Positions 1 through 11,283 are shown, counted from the first letter of the stretch. The stretch: 64,000 bases of DNA from Dactylonectria macrodidyma (GCA_020744425.1 JAGMUV010000034.1:186001-250000); one strand, 5' to 3'. The notes: a model not told the origin generated them from the letters alone. Numbers and translations: made by a program.

Positions 1-601
1 GCCCACCTTTGAACCCAGTTCACTAATGATGTTTGTCAAATAGGTAACCCTTGTTCTTGGCCAATTACCGAGTCTAGTAACTCGATTGAGGTTGTAGCTT
101 GCCTTGATTTCAGCCAGGTAAGAACCCGGTTTGTGATTATATCGAGCAACTTAGTGACGGATGCTTACTAGCAGCCTTGCAGCTTGCTACGTCTTGGTCA
201 GCGCCTCAGACACAGCTTGAAATACCCAGCTGCAGCATCGGGCCCGTCGGGGCTGGATTGTTACGGAAATATTTTAACGGGCATCGTGGACAATTTCAGA
301 CGCAAAGGCCGCCGGATGGCCACGGCATGGTGGTTTGGCCTTAAGAAGCTGAAAAGGGGGGGGGGGGAATAAAGGAACGGTTAAATTGAAGCCGTTTTGG
401 TCGCCTAGACCTGTCACCCTTATCATCTTCCATGCGTGATTACATTCCCTCTTGTTGTACAATGAACAGTGACTACTGTAACTGCTGCTCTTCAAACTGA
501 ATGAAATGGCTGCAGAGCAAAGTGTGAGGGAACGATCATGTGACTTTCATACTTTATGAATAGTCTCATTTAACTTATGAACATTTGTGTAAATAGCTTA
601 A

Positions 602-695
602 GTCAGAGTTTTCCTTAGGAATCTCTTTCTCTCCTCGTAAACAATCATTTTGCCCAAGTCGCACTCGACCTCGTTCGTGCTCTTGTCCCGTCACA
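602..695 (+). repeat. 94-bp dispersed inverted repeat (partner at 63243-63336)
   Basis: See partner; similarity ends exactly at GTCAGAG on the left and CGTCACA on the right, so it is probably a fragment of a repeat family. Confidence 0.93.
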
Positions 696-1477
696 CAAAG
701 CTGGGTGATGACAATCGTGATTTCAATGCCGTCGTGTAGAGATCGTCGTGTCGAGCAGCCCCGACTTGGTAACAGGTATTTCTGGCTTCTTTTTGAGCCG
801 GATGTGACTGCTTTTTGGATCCATAAACGGGAATCAACCTAGCGGTACCGGTACTGGGATTGAGATGCGGGCAGTATACTCAACCGTCGGCGGAGCATGG
901 TATGATAGAACGCGCACACCCGAATCAGGCCACCATCGCCTTCTGTAAAGTTTTTGCAACGTGATTGCGGCTGACCTAAGTGGTGATCCGCTATTTGCGG
1001 GAAACTCGTACATTGCACCGTAATTGTCTTCAGCACGTCCACATCCTTATTCATTGGAGTCTAGTGCATGTATGGCCTGTCTATCTTCCTAAGCACTCTT
1101 ATCACCTTGCTCTTCTCAACTGGTGCGTTGTGTGGGGTCGGCACATAATAGCCCTAAGCAATTTGATTATAGCATTACTGGCATCAGGTCAATGGAGAAA
1201 GGTGGGTAGTTCCTATAGTGCTAGCAACAAAGTGCACACTTTTAGTGGTCGTGGAGTATGTTGGGGAAAGGGTAGGTACATCCAGATAGTTGGGGTCTGT
1301 GTAGGAAACCCTTCATGCATGAGCCGTGGTCATCGGCAACTGATGGGCAACTTTGACAAATTCCCCTTGGGAGGGGTGAATATCAGTCGCATATCCACGC
1401 CTCGCCGCTGTGAATCAGCGACAGCTCAGCGGCGCCACGGATACCACGGTCTAGAATTAGTACCCTGTGAGCTAGAA

Positions 1478-1660
1478 TAGAATAAATATATAAATAAATA
1501 TAAATAAACATATGTAAACATAAATAAACACAAATAAACACAAATAAACACAAATAAACATAAATAAACATAAACATATATAACACAAGAAATACCATGA
1601 ATAAGTCAATAAATAAATAATAAACTAGTAAACAAATAAGTAAATAAATACTACAGTATA
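1478..1660. repeat. A/T-rich microsatellite tract
   Basis: Degenerate tandem repetition of AAATAAAC/ATAAATAAAC-type units, with AAATAAACAC units best preserved between 1530 and 1570. The strand bias is extreme (almost no G on the top strand). The short polyvaline/tyrosine-like reading frame on the minus strand here is an artefact of the repeat. Confidence 0.85.
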
Positions 1661-2565
1661 CTTACAGAGGAAACTCCTATGGGCTTGCATCTTCGTCCAT
1701 TCTATGCAACCTCTTACGAGGTAGTAGTCCATTCTCCCCGGCCCATGGAGAAGGGGACCGCGGGGAGCCGAGACTTCGTTTCCACACATCGTACCACGTT
1801 TGCATGTCCGTTTGCCTTGCTTATTTCTTCGGAGATGAGCGCGATTTGTAAATTGCTGAAGCTCAAATCTCGTTTTATCTTTCTTAACTTTCATGGTATA
1901 TAGATGCAAGGCCATGCGCGCTATCGAGGTTGGTGAACGCGACCGCCCTGAAACAGGAAGGCGTAACGGAAGGCATAACGGACGGGAAGTTCCCTGATGT
2001 TCAATAAAGAATACCTATGTATATATATTAAGTCTTTTAATATGGATGAGTAGGCTAGAATGTTTCTCCAACGAGCGCGGTTACCATTTTGGAGAATAGT
2101 AGTATACTCTCGAAGCGTAGTATAGTGGTGTCGCCAGACCTGATGATGTGTTGATTTGTGATGCACCACATTGGCCTCGCGAACAGGTCCGCGGCCGCAA
2201 CCTGCTGACGAGGTGCTTAGGGTCGGGCTACCTTTCATCATAAGTACATGTATGTAACATCTAGGCTGCAGTGTCACGTTTATCCTGCGAAATGGTTAAC
2301 CGACGAATCTCTAGTGTTAGATTTTGACGAGGCCATCAGAAGGATATCTGGGCCGAGTTTAGCTGATGGTGGAGGCGATGCGTAGGCTTGCGTCGCTCCT
2401 TGGTCGTCACAAGGAGGCGCGTGGATCATGTATAAAATCCCCAGTGTACTGTAGCTGCCTGGCCACAAAACTCCAAGATTTCCTTGGTTTCCTTGGGCGT
2501 TGCTGATAGAACGAGTTTTGTTGCTTGCGTGCGTACATGCATGCATGCCCCTTGGCAGACTGGCA

Positions 2566-3963
2566 ATGTTGCTTTCATTCCCGCCCGAAATCGTTGGCAT
2601 GATCGCAAATTGGTGTCCGCTGAGAACACAAGCCTCGCTGGCTTGCACATGTAGCCGCCTCTATGAAGTGTGCAACGCTGTCCTGTACAGAAGCGACGTT
2701 CAGAACCACGGCTCATCATCGGTTTTCCACGCCATCGTGCGGTGTACCGACGAATCTGTGGCCCTCCGTATCCTCAAAGCCGCGGCAAGAGGCGGCGCAG
2801 ACTTGACGCAATGCCAGGACTTTTACGGCGTCCGCTCCGTCATCCATGAGCCTAGTCAGATTGGAGTCCATTCGCCCTTGTGTCTCGCGGCCGGTCGAGG
2901 CCTTGACAGCATTGTTCGCTTCCTGGTCGGTTTCGGCATCGACCCAGACGGCCCGGGAGGCATCGTCACCCCGCCCTTGTTTCAGGCCATTGCCAGCCGG
3001 AGAGAATTCACGGCGGCCTGGCTGGTTAGCTGCGGTGCATCGTTGGCCTGGCCTCACTTTCCCCGGAACGCTCTCCAAGCGGCCATATTGAACAATCTTC
3101 CCAGCTTGACCGTCTACCTCGCCAAATGGACTGACCTCGACATCAATGAGCCTGCTGTGGTCGGTTCGTCCAGTGTCGTCTTGGCGCTCCGCTCGAGACA
3201 GCCGATGATGGTCCCCCACGTCATCGGTCTCGGCGCCGATGTCGAAGAGCCTCTCTGGCAACTGTGCCGGGACCAGGAGTGGCGCTATGTCATAGGGCTG
3301 TTGGAGGCAGGGTCCATTCGCTTGGCAAAGGTGCTACAAATCCGAGGATGCTTGGACCTTGCCCTTTTTGTGGCGATGCAAAAGGTCCAAAGCTACGACA
3401 AGGGTCTGCAAACCGTTGTCCTTGACAGGATTATGACCCTCCAAGCTGCCTTGGAATCGGATGACCAAGCAGGCCAAGCAGGTCAAGCAGGTCAAGCAGG
3501 TCAAGCAGGTCAAGCAGGTCAAGCAGGTCAAGCAGGTCAAGAAGGCCAAGCAACTCGACCGAAAGAGGTCACGGATATGCTCGAAGGCCTGCTGCAACGC
3601 ATGCTGTCGATTGACCGAGCAGATTTAGAGGTCGCCGCCGTGTTGCTACGGCACGGTGTCAAGCTTCCACCTGGCATTTACATTGACCTACTAGAGGCGT
3701 TAGACAAGATGAAATTGGACGAATATAGAGAAAAAATCGTCTATCAGCACCCTAAGCTTTTGAAGAGCTTTGATTTTGTGTTTTCTCATTGTTCCGGCAT
3801 GTCCTTGGAGAGCAGAGACGCCACAACTAACTACTTCCTCCACAGGGTTCCAGCACGAGCCGTTGAACTGATCCAGCGGATAAAGGATCAAGGCCTTCCA
3901 CTGACAGCACACGGACTCCGACAGCTGATAAATAGAGCGAACGGGATCATTCAGAATCGGTGA
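2566..3963 (+). CDS. F-box/ankyrin-type protein with a Q-A-G repeat tract
   Basis: Single-exon gene of about 465 aa. The frame opens further upstream on TTG; ATG codons lie at 2545 and 2566, and I prefer 2566 because it begins the F-box-like helix (LLSFPPEIVGMIANW). That is followed by an F-box-like stretch (ACTCSRLYEVCNAVLYRSD). Residues about 50-260 contain ankyrin-like helices such as SPLCLAAGRGLDSIVRFLVG and NALQAAILNNLPSLTVYLA. Residues about 300-330 are an in-frame 9-bp tandem repeat (Q-A-G, 3463-3550). The family role would be an SCF ubiquitin-ligase substrate adaptor, with the F-box binding Skp1 and the ankyrins binding the target. This is family knowledge, not shown here. It converges on the minus-strand gene at 5022-4198. 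Confidence 0.72.
   Translation: MLLSFPPEIVGMIANWCPLRTQASLACTCSRLYEVCNAVLYRSDVQNHGSSSVFHAIVRCTDESVALRILKAAARGGADLTQCQDFYGVRSVIHEPSQIGVHSPLCLAAGRGLDSIVRFLVGFGIDPDGPGGIVTPPLFQAIASRREFTAAWLVSCGASLAWPHFPRNALQAAILNNLPSLTVYLAKWTDLDINEPAVVGSSSVVLALRSRQPMMVPHVIGLGADVEEPLWQLCRDQEWRYVIGLLEAGSIRLAKVLQIRGCLDLALFVAMQKVQSYDKGLQTVVLDRIMTLQAALESDDQAGQAGQAGQAGQAGQAGQAGQAGQEGQATRPKEVTDMLEGLLQRMLSIDRADLEVAAVLLRHGVKLPPGIYIDLLEALDKMKLDEYREKIVYQHPKLLKSFDFVFSHCSGMSLESRDATTNYFLHRVPARAVELIQRIKDQGLPLTAHGLRQLINRANGIIQNR
3463..3550 (+). repeat. 9-bp coding minisatellite (Q-A-G)n
   Basis: About ten tandem copies of a 9-bp unit (CAAGCAGGT and variants), all in frame within the F-box/ankyrin gene. The length should be able to change by slippage without breaking the frame. 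Confidence 0.9.
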
Positions 3964-4197
3964 TTCCTCTTGTCTAGTTGAGTTTAGAGATCTGGCCGGC
4001 GTATATATCGAAGCGTGGGGCTTTTTGTATGCTAAACGCCCAAGAGAGGAGGGAGGATACATTGTGGCTGTTGGAGAAGATGAAGGATAAGAGAAGAAAG
4101 GTGAAAGATGAAGTAAACGCGTGCTTGGACAGCACTTCACGAGGCATTGCTGAACGCATCGTTCTCTGGTGGCAAGCAGAGCACGCAGCAAATCAAT

Positions 4198-5022
4198 TCA
4201 AACATCTCTACCGACGGCATTAAGAGGGTAAGGATCATATGACTGGTCGGCCCACTCCGCTATTTGAACCTGCATGGTCTCTTGAAACGACGCTTCGCCT
4301 TTCTGCATCCTCGCCCTGGCCGTGTCGGAAGGTGCATTCCAGTACGGCTTGATATCGTAGCGCACGGCAGGACACACCGTCAGGCCGTCCTTGTAATCGG
4401 CGTCCCAGAATAAGAGCTTGGAGACTTCCAACCGTGGCCCAAAATGCCCGATGAGATCCTTGACCACCATGGACATGTTCTTGATGGTCTCTTGCGTCGC
4501 GAGATCGCTGCCATTCGGCACGCCTCTCTCTACAACCTCGATGGAGATGCGCTCCGCATCAGTCAACCGAAAGGCTCCACCTAGGTTCAGCGCGAGGTTT
4601 TCGCTTTCGCAGTAACGCCGATCAACTCGGATGGCAATATCTCGGATTAGCGATTCGACAGCAACCGGCTTCTCCCAGCTCCCGAGCGAATCACTCATGA
4701 ACTGGTCAAGTAGCGTTGACGACATGATGAACCTATTCTCCTCGTAAAACACCTGCCTAGCTTCGTGGATCAGTTGCTGCCCCATTTCATTCCCCTCCAA
4801 ATGATCCTTGAAAAGTAGGAAAGTGCGGATAGCTTTGCAACATTGCCATTCGATAAAGCCGTCCACTTCTATGGGCTCGTTTTCCACGAGCCACCTGCGG
4901 AAGGTATTGCGCCGGCCATCTTTCGACAGGGCCGCAAACTGATTCACAGTCGGCTGACCCAGCATTTCGAGCATTTCACAGTAGCTGTCGAAGTCCTGGT
5001 TGAGTTTGATATCGTACGTCAT
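4198..5022 (-). CDS. Conserved fungal hypothetical protein (copy A of a family duplicated in this window)
   Basis: Single-exon gene, 274 aa, ATG at 5022. I do not recognise a named family with certainty. The motif EARQVFYEENRF followed by a hydrophobic patch and VESLIRDIAIRVD resembles the helix-strand region found in many fungal F-box/2EXR-like proteins of unknown function. A second member lies at 8926-8408 and shares GQQL-x(2)-EA-x-QVFYEEN-x-F and the following xxxSLxRxxxxxV pattern. This copy is longer, with a C-terminal 140 residues missing from copy B. It is convergent with the F-box/ankyrin gene. No signal peptide or membrane segment was seen. Confidence 0.7.
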   Translation of the reverse strand: MTYDIKLNQDFDSYCEMLEMLGQPTVNQFAALSKDGRRNTFRRWLVENEPIEVDGFIEWQCCKAIRTFLLFKDHLEGNEMGQQLIHEARQVFYEENRFIMSSTLLDQFMSDSLGSWEKPVAVESLIRDIAIRVDRRYCESENLALNLGGAFRLTDAERISIEVVERGVPNGSDLATQETIKNMSMVVKDLIGHFGPRLEVSKLLFWDADYKDGLTVCPAVRYDIKPYWNAPSDTARARMQKGEASFQETMQVQIAEWADQSYDPYPLNAVGRDV

Positions 5023-6112
5023 GGCAGCGTCCTATTCCATGTCATTAGGATGGTTTCCACAGTAGAATGGCCAACGAGGGTACCATCTCACCTGAGATTC
5101 CATCCATATCTCTAGGCGCTCGTTGGTATGTGGGCCAGACATCCCGTTGACGCCTTGTATCGAGAGCCCCAGGTTCCAATAAGGACTGTACGGAAAAGAT
5201 GGAACAGGCTGTCAAGACAAGAGACCGTAATGAGCAATAAAATGTATTATGATAGACGATAGACTGTAATAGACAATGGACTACGAGGGATGGATGGGGC
5301 CTGGATAGCTTTCAAGTCAGAAATACACATGCCCACCTTTTGTGTGGAGTGCTTGGGATGTGGTAACCTCCTGTCTTAGCTGTCTTTCCTGTCTCCCTGG
5401 GTGGATTGGAGGGTGTGGTTGCCTGGCAACAGCCAAAAGGAAACCTTTTCTTCATTTTGGAAGTCATCAGGTCCTTTGACTCGTGCGGGGTAGGTCTTGG
5501 TGATGCTACAGGAAGAGGAGCTTGGAATGGCCGTGTAGGGGCTTTTGTGATTGACTTTTGTGGGTGGGCTTTCATGGATGGACTTTCGTGGATGGACTTT
5601 CATGGATGGACTTTCGTGGACGGACTTTCGTGGATGGACTTTTTTAAAAGGACTTTATGTTGGATAAGGCTCTGAGCAGGAAAGAAGAAAAGGCGAAATA
5701 AGTAAATAAATTATACTAAAAACACATAGTTATGTAAAAACATGTAAAATAAAGAATAAAACTTGAAAATAACATAACTTAGATAAAAATCCGTAAAAAA
5801 AAAACTATATGCATTACGAATGAATATTTAGACACCTCGACTGAGGTACAGTACCATCAGGAAACAGTAACTAGCCCTGGTTTCAGATGACACTCTCCAA
5901 AAAGTGCCGGCTTTTGGCCCCTCACGGGCCAGTCTTGGTGAGGCAGAGAGCCAGGAATGAGTAAGTAAATAAATGAAATAATTTAAAAAAAAAAAGTCTT
6001 GAATTACTCTATTAAAACTGAACCCCGTATTCTATCCCAACAAGAGCTTGCCACAGCACACAAATCACCCTTTAATGCGATTTCTCAACCCACACATCAC
6101 GCCACAGCCATA
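5023..6112. other. Intergenic with a 15-bp minisatellite and an A/T-rich stretch
   Basis: Contains the minisatellite at 5563-5645 and an A/T-rich stretch (5690-6000) immediately upstream of the F-box/LRR-like gene. No supported gene; the apparent frames over 5300-5675 are produced by the minisatellite. Confidence 0.6.
5563..5645. repeat. 15-bp minisatellite
   Basis: Five to six tandem copies of a 15-bp unit close to GGATGGACTTTCGTG (with A/G variants), from 5563 to 5645. They lie outside any supported gene. Confidence 0.9.
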
Positions 6113-8204
6113 ATGGCTGACATACTATCCACAATGCCGGTCGAGATCTTGCAAATGATTGCGAACCAGGTTGCATCGCCTCTCTTAGCCTACTATACAT
6201 CGATTACTGACAGCTACAGCTGACGAATGTACAAGATCTGAAGTCGCTTACAGAGGCCTCAAGGACTGTGCGCTCAGCCGTGGTCGCCCTCTTCTGGCAT
6301 TCGATTGAGATTCGTCCACGAAGCGAATTCTATCTTCACACACTACCAGCTGCTAGCCTGGCAAGCGCACCTCTGCACTACACGAGGGACCTGCACTTCC
6401 AGTCTGAATTCCACCATCACACCTTCATCAGGTGTCCGCATATTTCTGTTGAAGATGACGACCAAGAAGAATTCGACCAACTGGCTCTAGCCGCAGTGAC
6501 AATCACGAATGGAGTCCCTAAAGGTCAAATGGAAAGCTTCAGGTATTGTACCAATATGATAGATACCCAATGAATCTATTTCTTCCTGTGCCGCGTTGCT
6601 GAGATAAGGGTGTAGGTGGCATCTCGGGACCTGTGTGCCACAGGATATTCTAGGTCCTAAAGGGACCATTCCTCTCCGGCACTCATCGCTCCAATCTCTC
6701 AGCCTCACCACATCGTGCGACTGCAACGGAAGCGAAGACAGCATCTTCCCTTGCCAGCAAGGCTGCGAGATCAACCTCGATCCGTTGCGTGACCTCAGAC
6801 TACTGTGCTGGAAAGCACCACGGAGAGAAGACCTAGACACGCTGACGTCCGTAATCTGCAACAACAGGCAGCGCCTGAAAAGCCTAGAGTTGGATTTTGT
6901 GGATTGGGAAAGCTTTGATTCGCAATACGACCCGACATTCAATTGGATTGGCAGTGGCGAAATGGCCGGCGGTCATTGCATGTTCTCAAATAGGATCCTC
7001 CGAATTTCCCCGAGCCCTGGGTGCTCTTTTTTTCCGGATCTACAAACGCTCTCTCTCTCTGGCGTCCCGATCGGAACTGACCTAGCAAATGTAGTTGACA
7101 TTGCGAACCTACGATCGCTCACGCTGCGGAGATGTCTCGGATGGCACTTGTTTTTAGCACGGATCATGGACCGGGGGATCGAGGTTCAGCTCAAGACACT
7201 CGAGGTCCAAGACCTCCCCCACGTCGCTTCGACCTCGTCAGGCAAGCGTGTGCTCGCGCGATTTCTCGACGCATTTACAGGACTGGAAAAGTTGTATGTC
7301 AGCCATGTAGGCCCATCTATACCCGAGCCTGACCTCTGGGCTCACGCGGCTGGTCATCAAGCCACGTTGCGAAGATATGTCCAGCACGAGAGAACCTACA
7401 TGGGGATAGATGGTCCCCTATGGCCTTGCGAACTCGACTCTCCCAACTTGGGATTGTCGGAAGCCCGTTTTCTTACCATACAAGAGGACGTGTCGTCAAA
7501 TTGGCTCAGCAGCCTCAATCCCGAGTGCATGGGCTTGGCCTGCGCGCCAGAACACATGGTAAGACAGCGTGGGGTGTGGGTGTGGGTGAACGGCTGGAGA
7601 CGACCTCCAGATGAGATGCCCACATGGAATTGGAGTACTCATGGAATTGAAATACTCATGGAATTGGAGTACTCGTGGAATTGGAGTACTCATGGAATTT
7701 GATTGCTAATGAAATTTGATTGCTAATGGAAATGGTTAGAAACCGATTCTATTGCCATTTACCGCCAAGTCTTGTCTCAAGCTCATCCATATTCGCCAGT
7801 CAGCCCAGGACACCAGGTACAGACCCTGGTGGGCATGGGAACGTATTTCCGAGCCTACCGAGAAGCATTTCCAAGGCAACGCACTCGACTTTTCTGCGAA
7901 TTTTGCACAGGGCTCCCATCCTGGCGAGAGCATACGCGACCGGTGGAGGCCCCGAAGCGAGCTTCTGGGCTTCGTCGCGTGGGCATTCGGTTCTCATGGA
8001 ATAGGCTCGCTGCAGTTCATTGTCTTCGGGGATTTCGCACACGGCGGTCGAGAGAAGGAAAGTCATCTGTGCTTTTGTCGGAGTCGGGGCGGCAGAGCCT
8101 TTGTTGAGATGGGCCGAAATGATTCGAGGTGGGGCCAGATGTCTCGGGAATATTGCGACATGCTGGAGGCATGCCCTTCAGAACCCATGTTACATATGTG
8201 CTGA
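6113..8204 (+). CDS. F-box/LRR-like protein, copy 1 (four exons)
   Basis: About 595 aa. Proposed exons are 6113-6169, 6220-6542, 6616-7558 and 7740-8204; phases are consistent throughout. The N-terminus is an F-box (MADILSTMPVEILQMIANQ, continuing LKSLTEASRTVRSAVVALFWHSIE after intron 1). The middle (about residues 200-440) has leucine-rich segments such as LQTLSLSGVPIGTDLANVV and LRSLTLRRC. The model is supported by the paralog at 60361-62514, which has the same first and last intron positions and matching protein on both sides. Intron 3 (7559-7738) contains a tandem minisatellite that mimics coding sequence. Expected role is substrate recognition in an SCF ubiquitin ligase (family inference). 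Intron 2 (6543-6615) corresponds to sequence that stays open in the paralog. Confidence 0.8.
7622..7730. repeat. 15-bp minisatellite inside an intron
   Basis: Tandem units related to GGAATTGGAGTACTC followed by degenerate GAAATTTGATTGCTAAT units, within the proposed last intron of F-box/LRR copy 1. The repeat ends about ten bases before the acceptor; its GCTAAT motifs could serve as branch points. Confidence 0.85.
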
Positions 8205-8407
8205 GATGAAGAATGGCTTGGCTATACAGATAAGGGAGGGCGGCCGTGAGCTGTTCGCCATGCTCTTGTTAGATATCTTCAACATGAATCAGTCCTACAG
8301 TTTTTGTCGGATCACCGTCGCTCATGAATTGGACAGGAAGAACGTATTTGAGCATTCGACTAAACTGCCTATGTTCGCTCCACACCTCCCCGTAGTCCTC
8401 TCACCCA

Positions 8408-8926
8408 TCATGCCACCTGCTCTCGAGCGTTCAATTCCCAACAGTCTCGCCACTCATAAGAAATACTATCCAAATTGTTAAAAATTCTTGCTTGCTGCAG
8501 AAAGTCTGCGAGGTGCCCGCACTTGCAGCCATGGCGCTCAACCATGACCGTGAGATTGCGCACAAGCGACTTTACGGGAATAGCGTCGCCCCAGTCCTCT
8601 AGTATATCTCTTAGGAAATCATCTAAATCATTTAGTCCGACCAAAAAGTGGTTTTCTTCATAGAACACTTGTTTGGCTTCTTGGCTCAGCTGCTGCCCAA
8701 GCCGGCTAGTTCCGAACTCCTTCCTAAACAGTAACAGCGCGCGAATAGCATCAACCTTGGACAGGTCCATGAATTGGTGCATCTCAATGTATTCCTCCGA
8801 GGCCAGATGCTGGCAAAAGATGCCACGGCGGTTGACTCCGTCAAGCTTGGCGAAGTCTTGCATTGTCATACCACCGAGCATATCGAAGAGTGTCTCGGCC
8901 GCAAGAGGATCATCAGTCAGTGCCAT
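8408..8926 (-). CDS. Conserved fungal hypothetical protein (copy B, shorter)
   Basis: ATG at 8926 (an upstream GTG at 8938 is not used), 172 aa. Paralog of the protein at 5022-4198: both have a start region with a [DE]MLG motif, FAxLxxxxRRxxF, then GQQLxxEAxQVFYEENxF, then a leucine/aspartate-rich helix and SLxRxxxxxVxR. The similarity stops near residue 140 (about base 8500), after which the C-terminus (ARIFNNLDSISYEW...) is unrelated. The gene is therefore either truncated or has an unrecognised 3' intron. It converges on F-box/LRR copy 1, and the two copies of this family bracket that gene. Confidence 0.6.
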   Translation of the reverse strand: MALTDDPLAAETLFDMLGGMTMQDFAKLDGVNRRGIFCQHLASEEYIEMHQFMDLSKVDAIRALLLFRKEFGTSRLGQQLSQEAKQVFYEENHFLVGLNDLDDFLRDILEDWGDAIPVKSLVRNLTVMVERHGCKCGHLADFLQQARIFNNLDSISYEWRDCWELNAREQVA

Positions 8927-9605
8927 GTCACCCAACACTGAGGTTACCTAAGAAGAGAGACATGAGAGGCATGCCCATCCGGATGGGAGAAAGATTTGCA
9001 GGTGTCGCGCCACTGGTGTACTTCTTACGTACCTCCTGGCATGCATCTATGCCTGGACATTCTGGCTGCGTGTCCTCTGACTTCTTACTAGTCTGGGTGC
9101 CCATGTTTGAATGCGTAAAATGGTTTTCAACTGCGAATCAATCTTGGAGCTTGTCCAAGATATAATAAGGATGCTAATGATGCTAGAGAGTGGCTCGGTG
9201 GACATGGACAACCTGTACTATATATCTACGGGTACCGGTAGACGATGGACAGCACATTGTAGAGCACCATTCGTGTACAGATCCAGCCATTCGTGGATCA
9301 AGAGGAAATGGTATGCTACTGCGCTCAAAATGGCGAGATCATCTATTGCTGATTATTTTCAACTGTACTGTTCATACTGTACAGGTAATGTATACAGATA
9401 TCAATTATATTTCTTGCGCCTGTTTTCCTGTTTCAGGGCCGTGGAACCTTTTTTTATTCTTTCTTTCTTTTTTTTAAAAAAGAAAAAGAATAGAAAAAGA
9501 AGAGATAGCCAAGACCACATACAGACTACTGTACCCTACAGTACCATCCTCCATCCAAATCAGCGACATCCACGGGCTTGGTGGTCGGCAGCATAATCTC
9601 CGCCT
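8927..9605. other. Intergenic, T/A homopolymer hairpin
   Basis: No supported gene. Bases 9448-9505 form a T-rich then A-rich inverted tract (ATTCTTTC... AAAGAAAAAGAAT) that could fold back on itself. Confidence 0.5.
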
Positions 9606-10178
9606 CTAAGGACTGCGCCGCTCTCCCACAATCTGCCGAATTGCATAGACAGCATCGCCAGAGAAATCATCCAAAGCTTCACACGACATTGTAGAAGGGG
9701 TGGAGAAGGTCCCAACCGCCTCCCCGTGGGACTCTACATGCAGCTGCGTACTTGTCTCGCAGTCCACCTCCTGGGCCGACTCTAACGGTAGAAAAGCGTC
9801 ATCGGAAAATGCCCCACATCCGTATATGTCGGCCCCTTCCAGCAACTCAGCCGCCTTCAGGATATTCTCCAGGTCCATGCAGTAAAATGCGTCTAAAACT
9901 TGAGAATCCGGGATCTGTGCAGCCGTGGGATCTTCAAATTCGAATGGCGCATCCAACGCATCCCACGTAGCAGAAACCATTGCTGTGTTGAGTAGAGGGC
10001 AGTCCGCACATTCCAAGGTGTTGGATACCGTGTCTTGGGTCGTTGGAGAGGGGAAAGTGTGCTTTGGGTCGGTAGTGTTGGGCAGTTCGATTGGTTGGCT
10101 AACGTTGTCCCCAATCCAATCCTGGCATCCAAAAGCATCGGGCGAGGTAAAATCCTCTTCTTCGAAGTAGGCCGTCAT
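9606..10178 (-). CDS. Hypothetical acidic protein
   Basis: ATG at 10178 (the frame itself opens on TTG at 10232), 190 aa. It is unusually rich in Asp/Glu/Ser/Thr, with clusters such as FEEEDFTSPDAF and LEGADIYGCGAFSDDAFLPLES, and has no hydrophobic signal or membrane segment. I do not recognise a family. The composition resembles acidic activation regions of transcription regulators, but no DNA-binding domain is visible. It could be a species-specific gene or a long chance frame. Confidence 0.4.
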   Translation of the reverse strand: MTAYFEEEDFTSPDAFGCQDWIGDNVSQPIELPNTTDPKHTFPSPTTQDTVSNTLECADCPLLNTAMVSATWDALDAPFEFEDPTAAQIPDSQVLDAFYCMDLENILKAAELLEGADIYGCGAFSDDAFLPLESAQEVDCETSTQLHVESHGEAVGTFSTPSTMSCEALDDFSGDAVYAIRQIVGERRSP

Positions 10179-11283
10179 GGTGGAGTAACGAGGAGACTCA
10201 GAGACTGGGGCTGGCAATGTGGGCGAAGACAATTCTACAACAGAGGACTGTGCTGGGCGAGAGCACAGTAGAATACAGTATAAAGAAGGTGCCTAAAGAA
10301 TATTGATGATCTTCAGGAGTCAAGGAGGAACAAATTGTTGGATACGCGGTGTGTCTTTAGTAAAGATTAGGGATAGTCAGATAAATGTAGATCAATTCTT
10401 GATGATATGTTTGGTCGTTTTTTTTGTTGTTCTTGTTCTCGTTGACTCCCGTCTCCATGTTTCTCCAGAGTGGGGTTTTATCGTCATCTTCAGTCATAGA
10501 TGCAGATATCCCAGTATTCTGATACCTGAATAACCTCCTTGATGCAATACACAGCCACAATCTAACACAAATGAACCCCATTTGTATAATGAGGGAATGT
10601 AGATACCAAGACCAGCGAGTCTTGCATGACACTTACGAGTACGTACCCACCGCGTCCGTTTTGTTCCTGTCGCCTACATACCCAGCCTAAGGTTTCAAAC
10701 ATTTCTCACTAGGCTTAGAGTAATGGAAGGGTGTGACATCCGAGCCACACGAAAAACGCGTAGTACATCTATGAGTGGACTAAGGGGCACTCAAGTACTG
10801 GCCTACATGCACAGACTACACAGCTTGGTTCCGTCCTGAGAATAGGCGGGAAGAGGCTTTTTGGTAGTCCAGTCTAGAACAGCTAATAGCAGTTCCAACC
10901 TAGAACAGCTAATAGCAGTTCCAGCTTAGAACAGCTAATAGCAATGTAGTACCGGTATAGCGTGTGCTTGATGTACTGTAGTTGGTCGCCGGAACCCGAG
11001 CGGGCTTTTAGGAGGTGACGATTACTTGATGCATACCATGTAGCAGAGGCTCGGGGCATGTCAGGCCATCTTTGTTTTAAGGTCGAAGATGGCCGCCGTT
11101 TCATTACTGGAAAGAGAGGTATGATATGTATATACACTACGGTACTGCACAGTACAGTACCGTACAATCCTGTATTCGCATTTAGCAACAGACTTCGTTC
11201 ATCACCTACTCGAGCAGACTTGTCATTCTTCCCATCACCAAACGCGCTATCCAAACCCGTGATTCTCTCCCTCCTCGACAACG
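10179..11283. other. Intergenic with a 27-bp tandem repeat
   Basis: Holds three tandem copies of a 27-bp unit (10874-10947) and, at 11141-11165, a cluster of the palindromic GTACTGTAC-type motif that recurs in this window about 120 bp upstream of the next ATG. No gene supported. Confidence 0.6.
10874..10947. repeat. 27-bp tandem repeat, three units
   Basis: Three head-to-tail units containing TAGAACAGCTAATAGCA, 27 bp apart and nearly identical. Confidence 0.9.

Larger units (their letters stand above)
1..2544. other. Intergenic, no gene recognised
   Basis: I find no reading frame here with a recognisable domain or a convincing ATG/intron structure. It contains an A/T-rich simple-sequence tract (1478-1660), and bases 602-695 are an inverted near-copy of 63243-63336. 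The apparent frames in this stretch are short and overlap on both strands. Confidence 0.6.

Noticed and set aside
980..1480. 166-aa frame near the window start
   Set aside because: It opens on a non-ATG codon, shows no domain and overlaps opposite-strand frames.
7600..7702. WNWSTHGI repeat protein tail
   Set aside because: Produced by an intronic minisatellite; the paralog has an intron at the same place.
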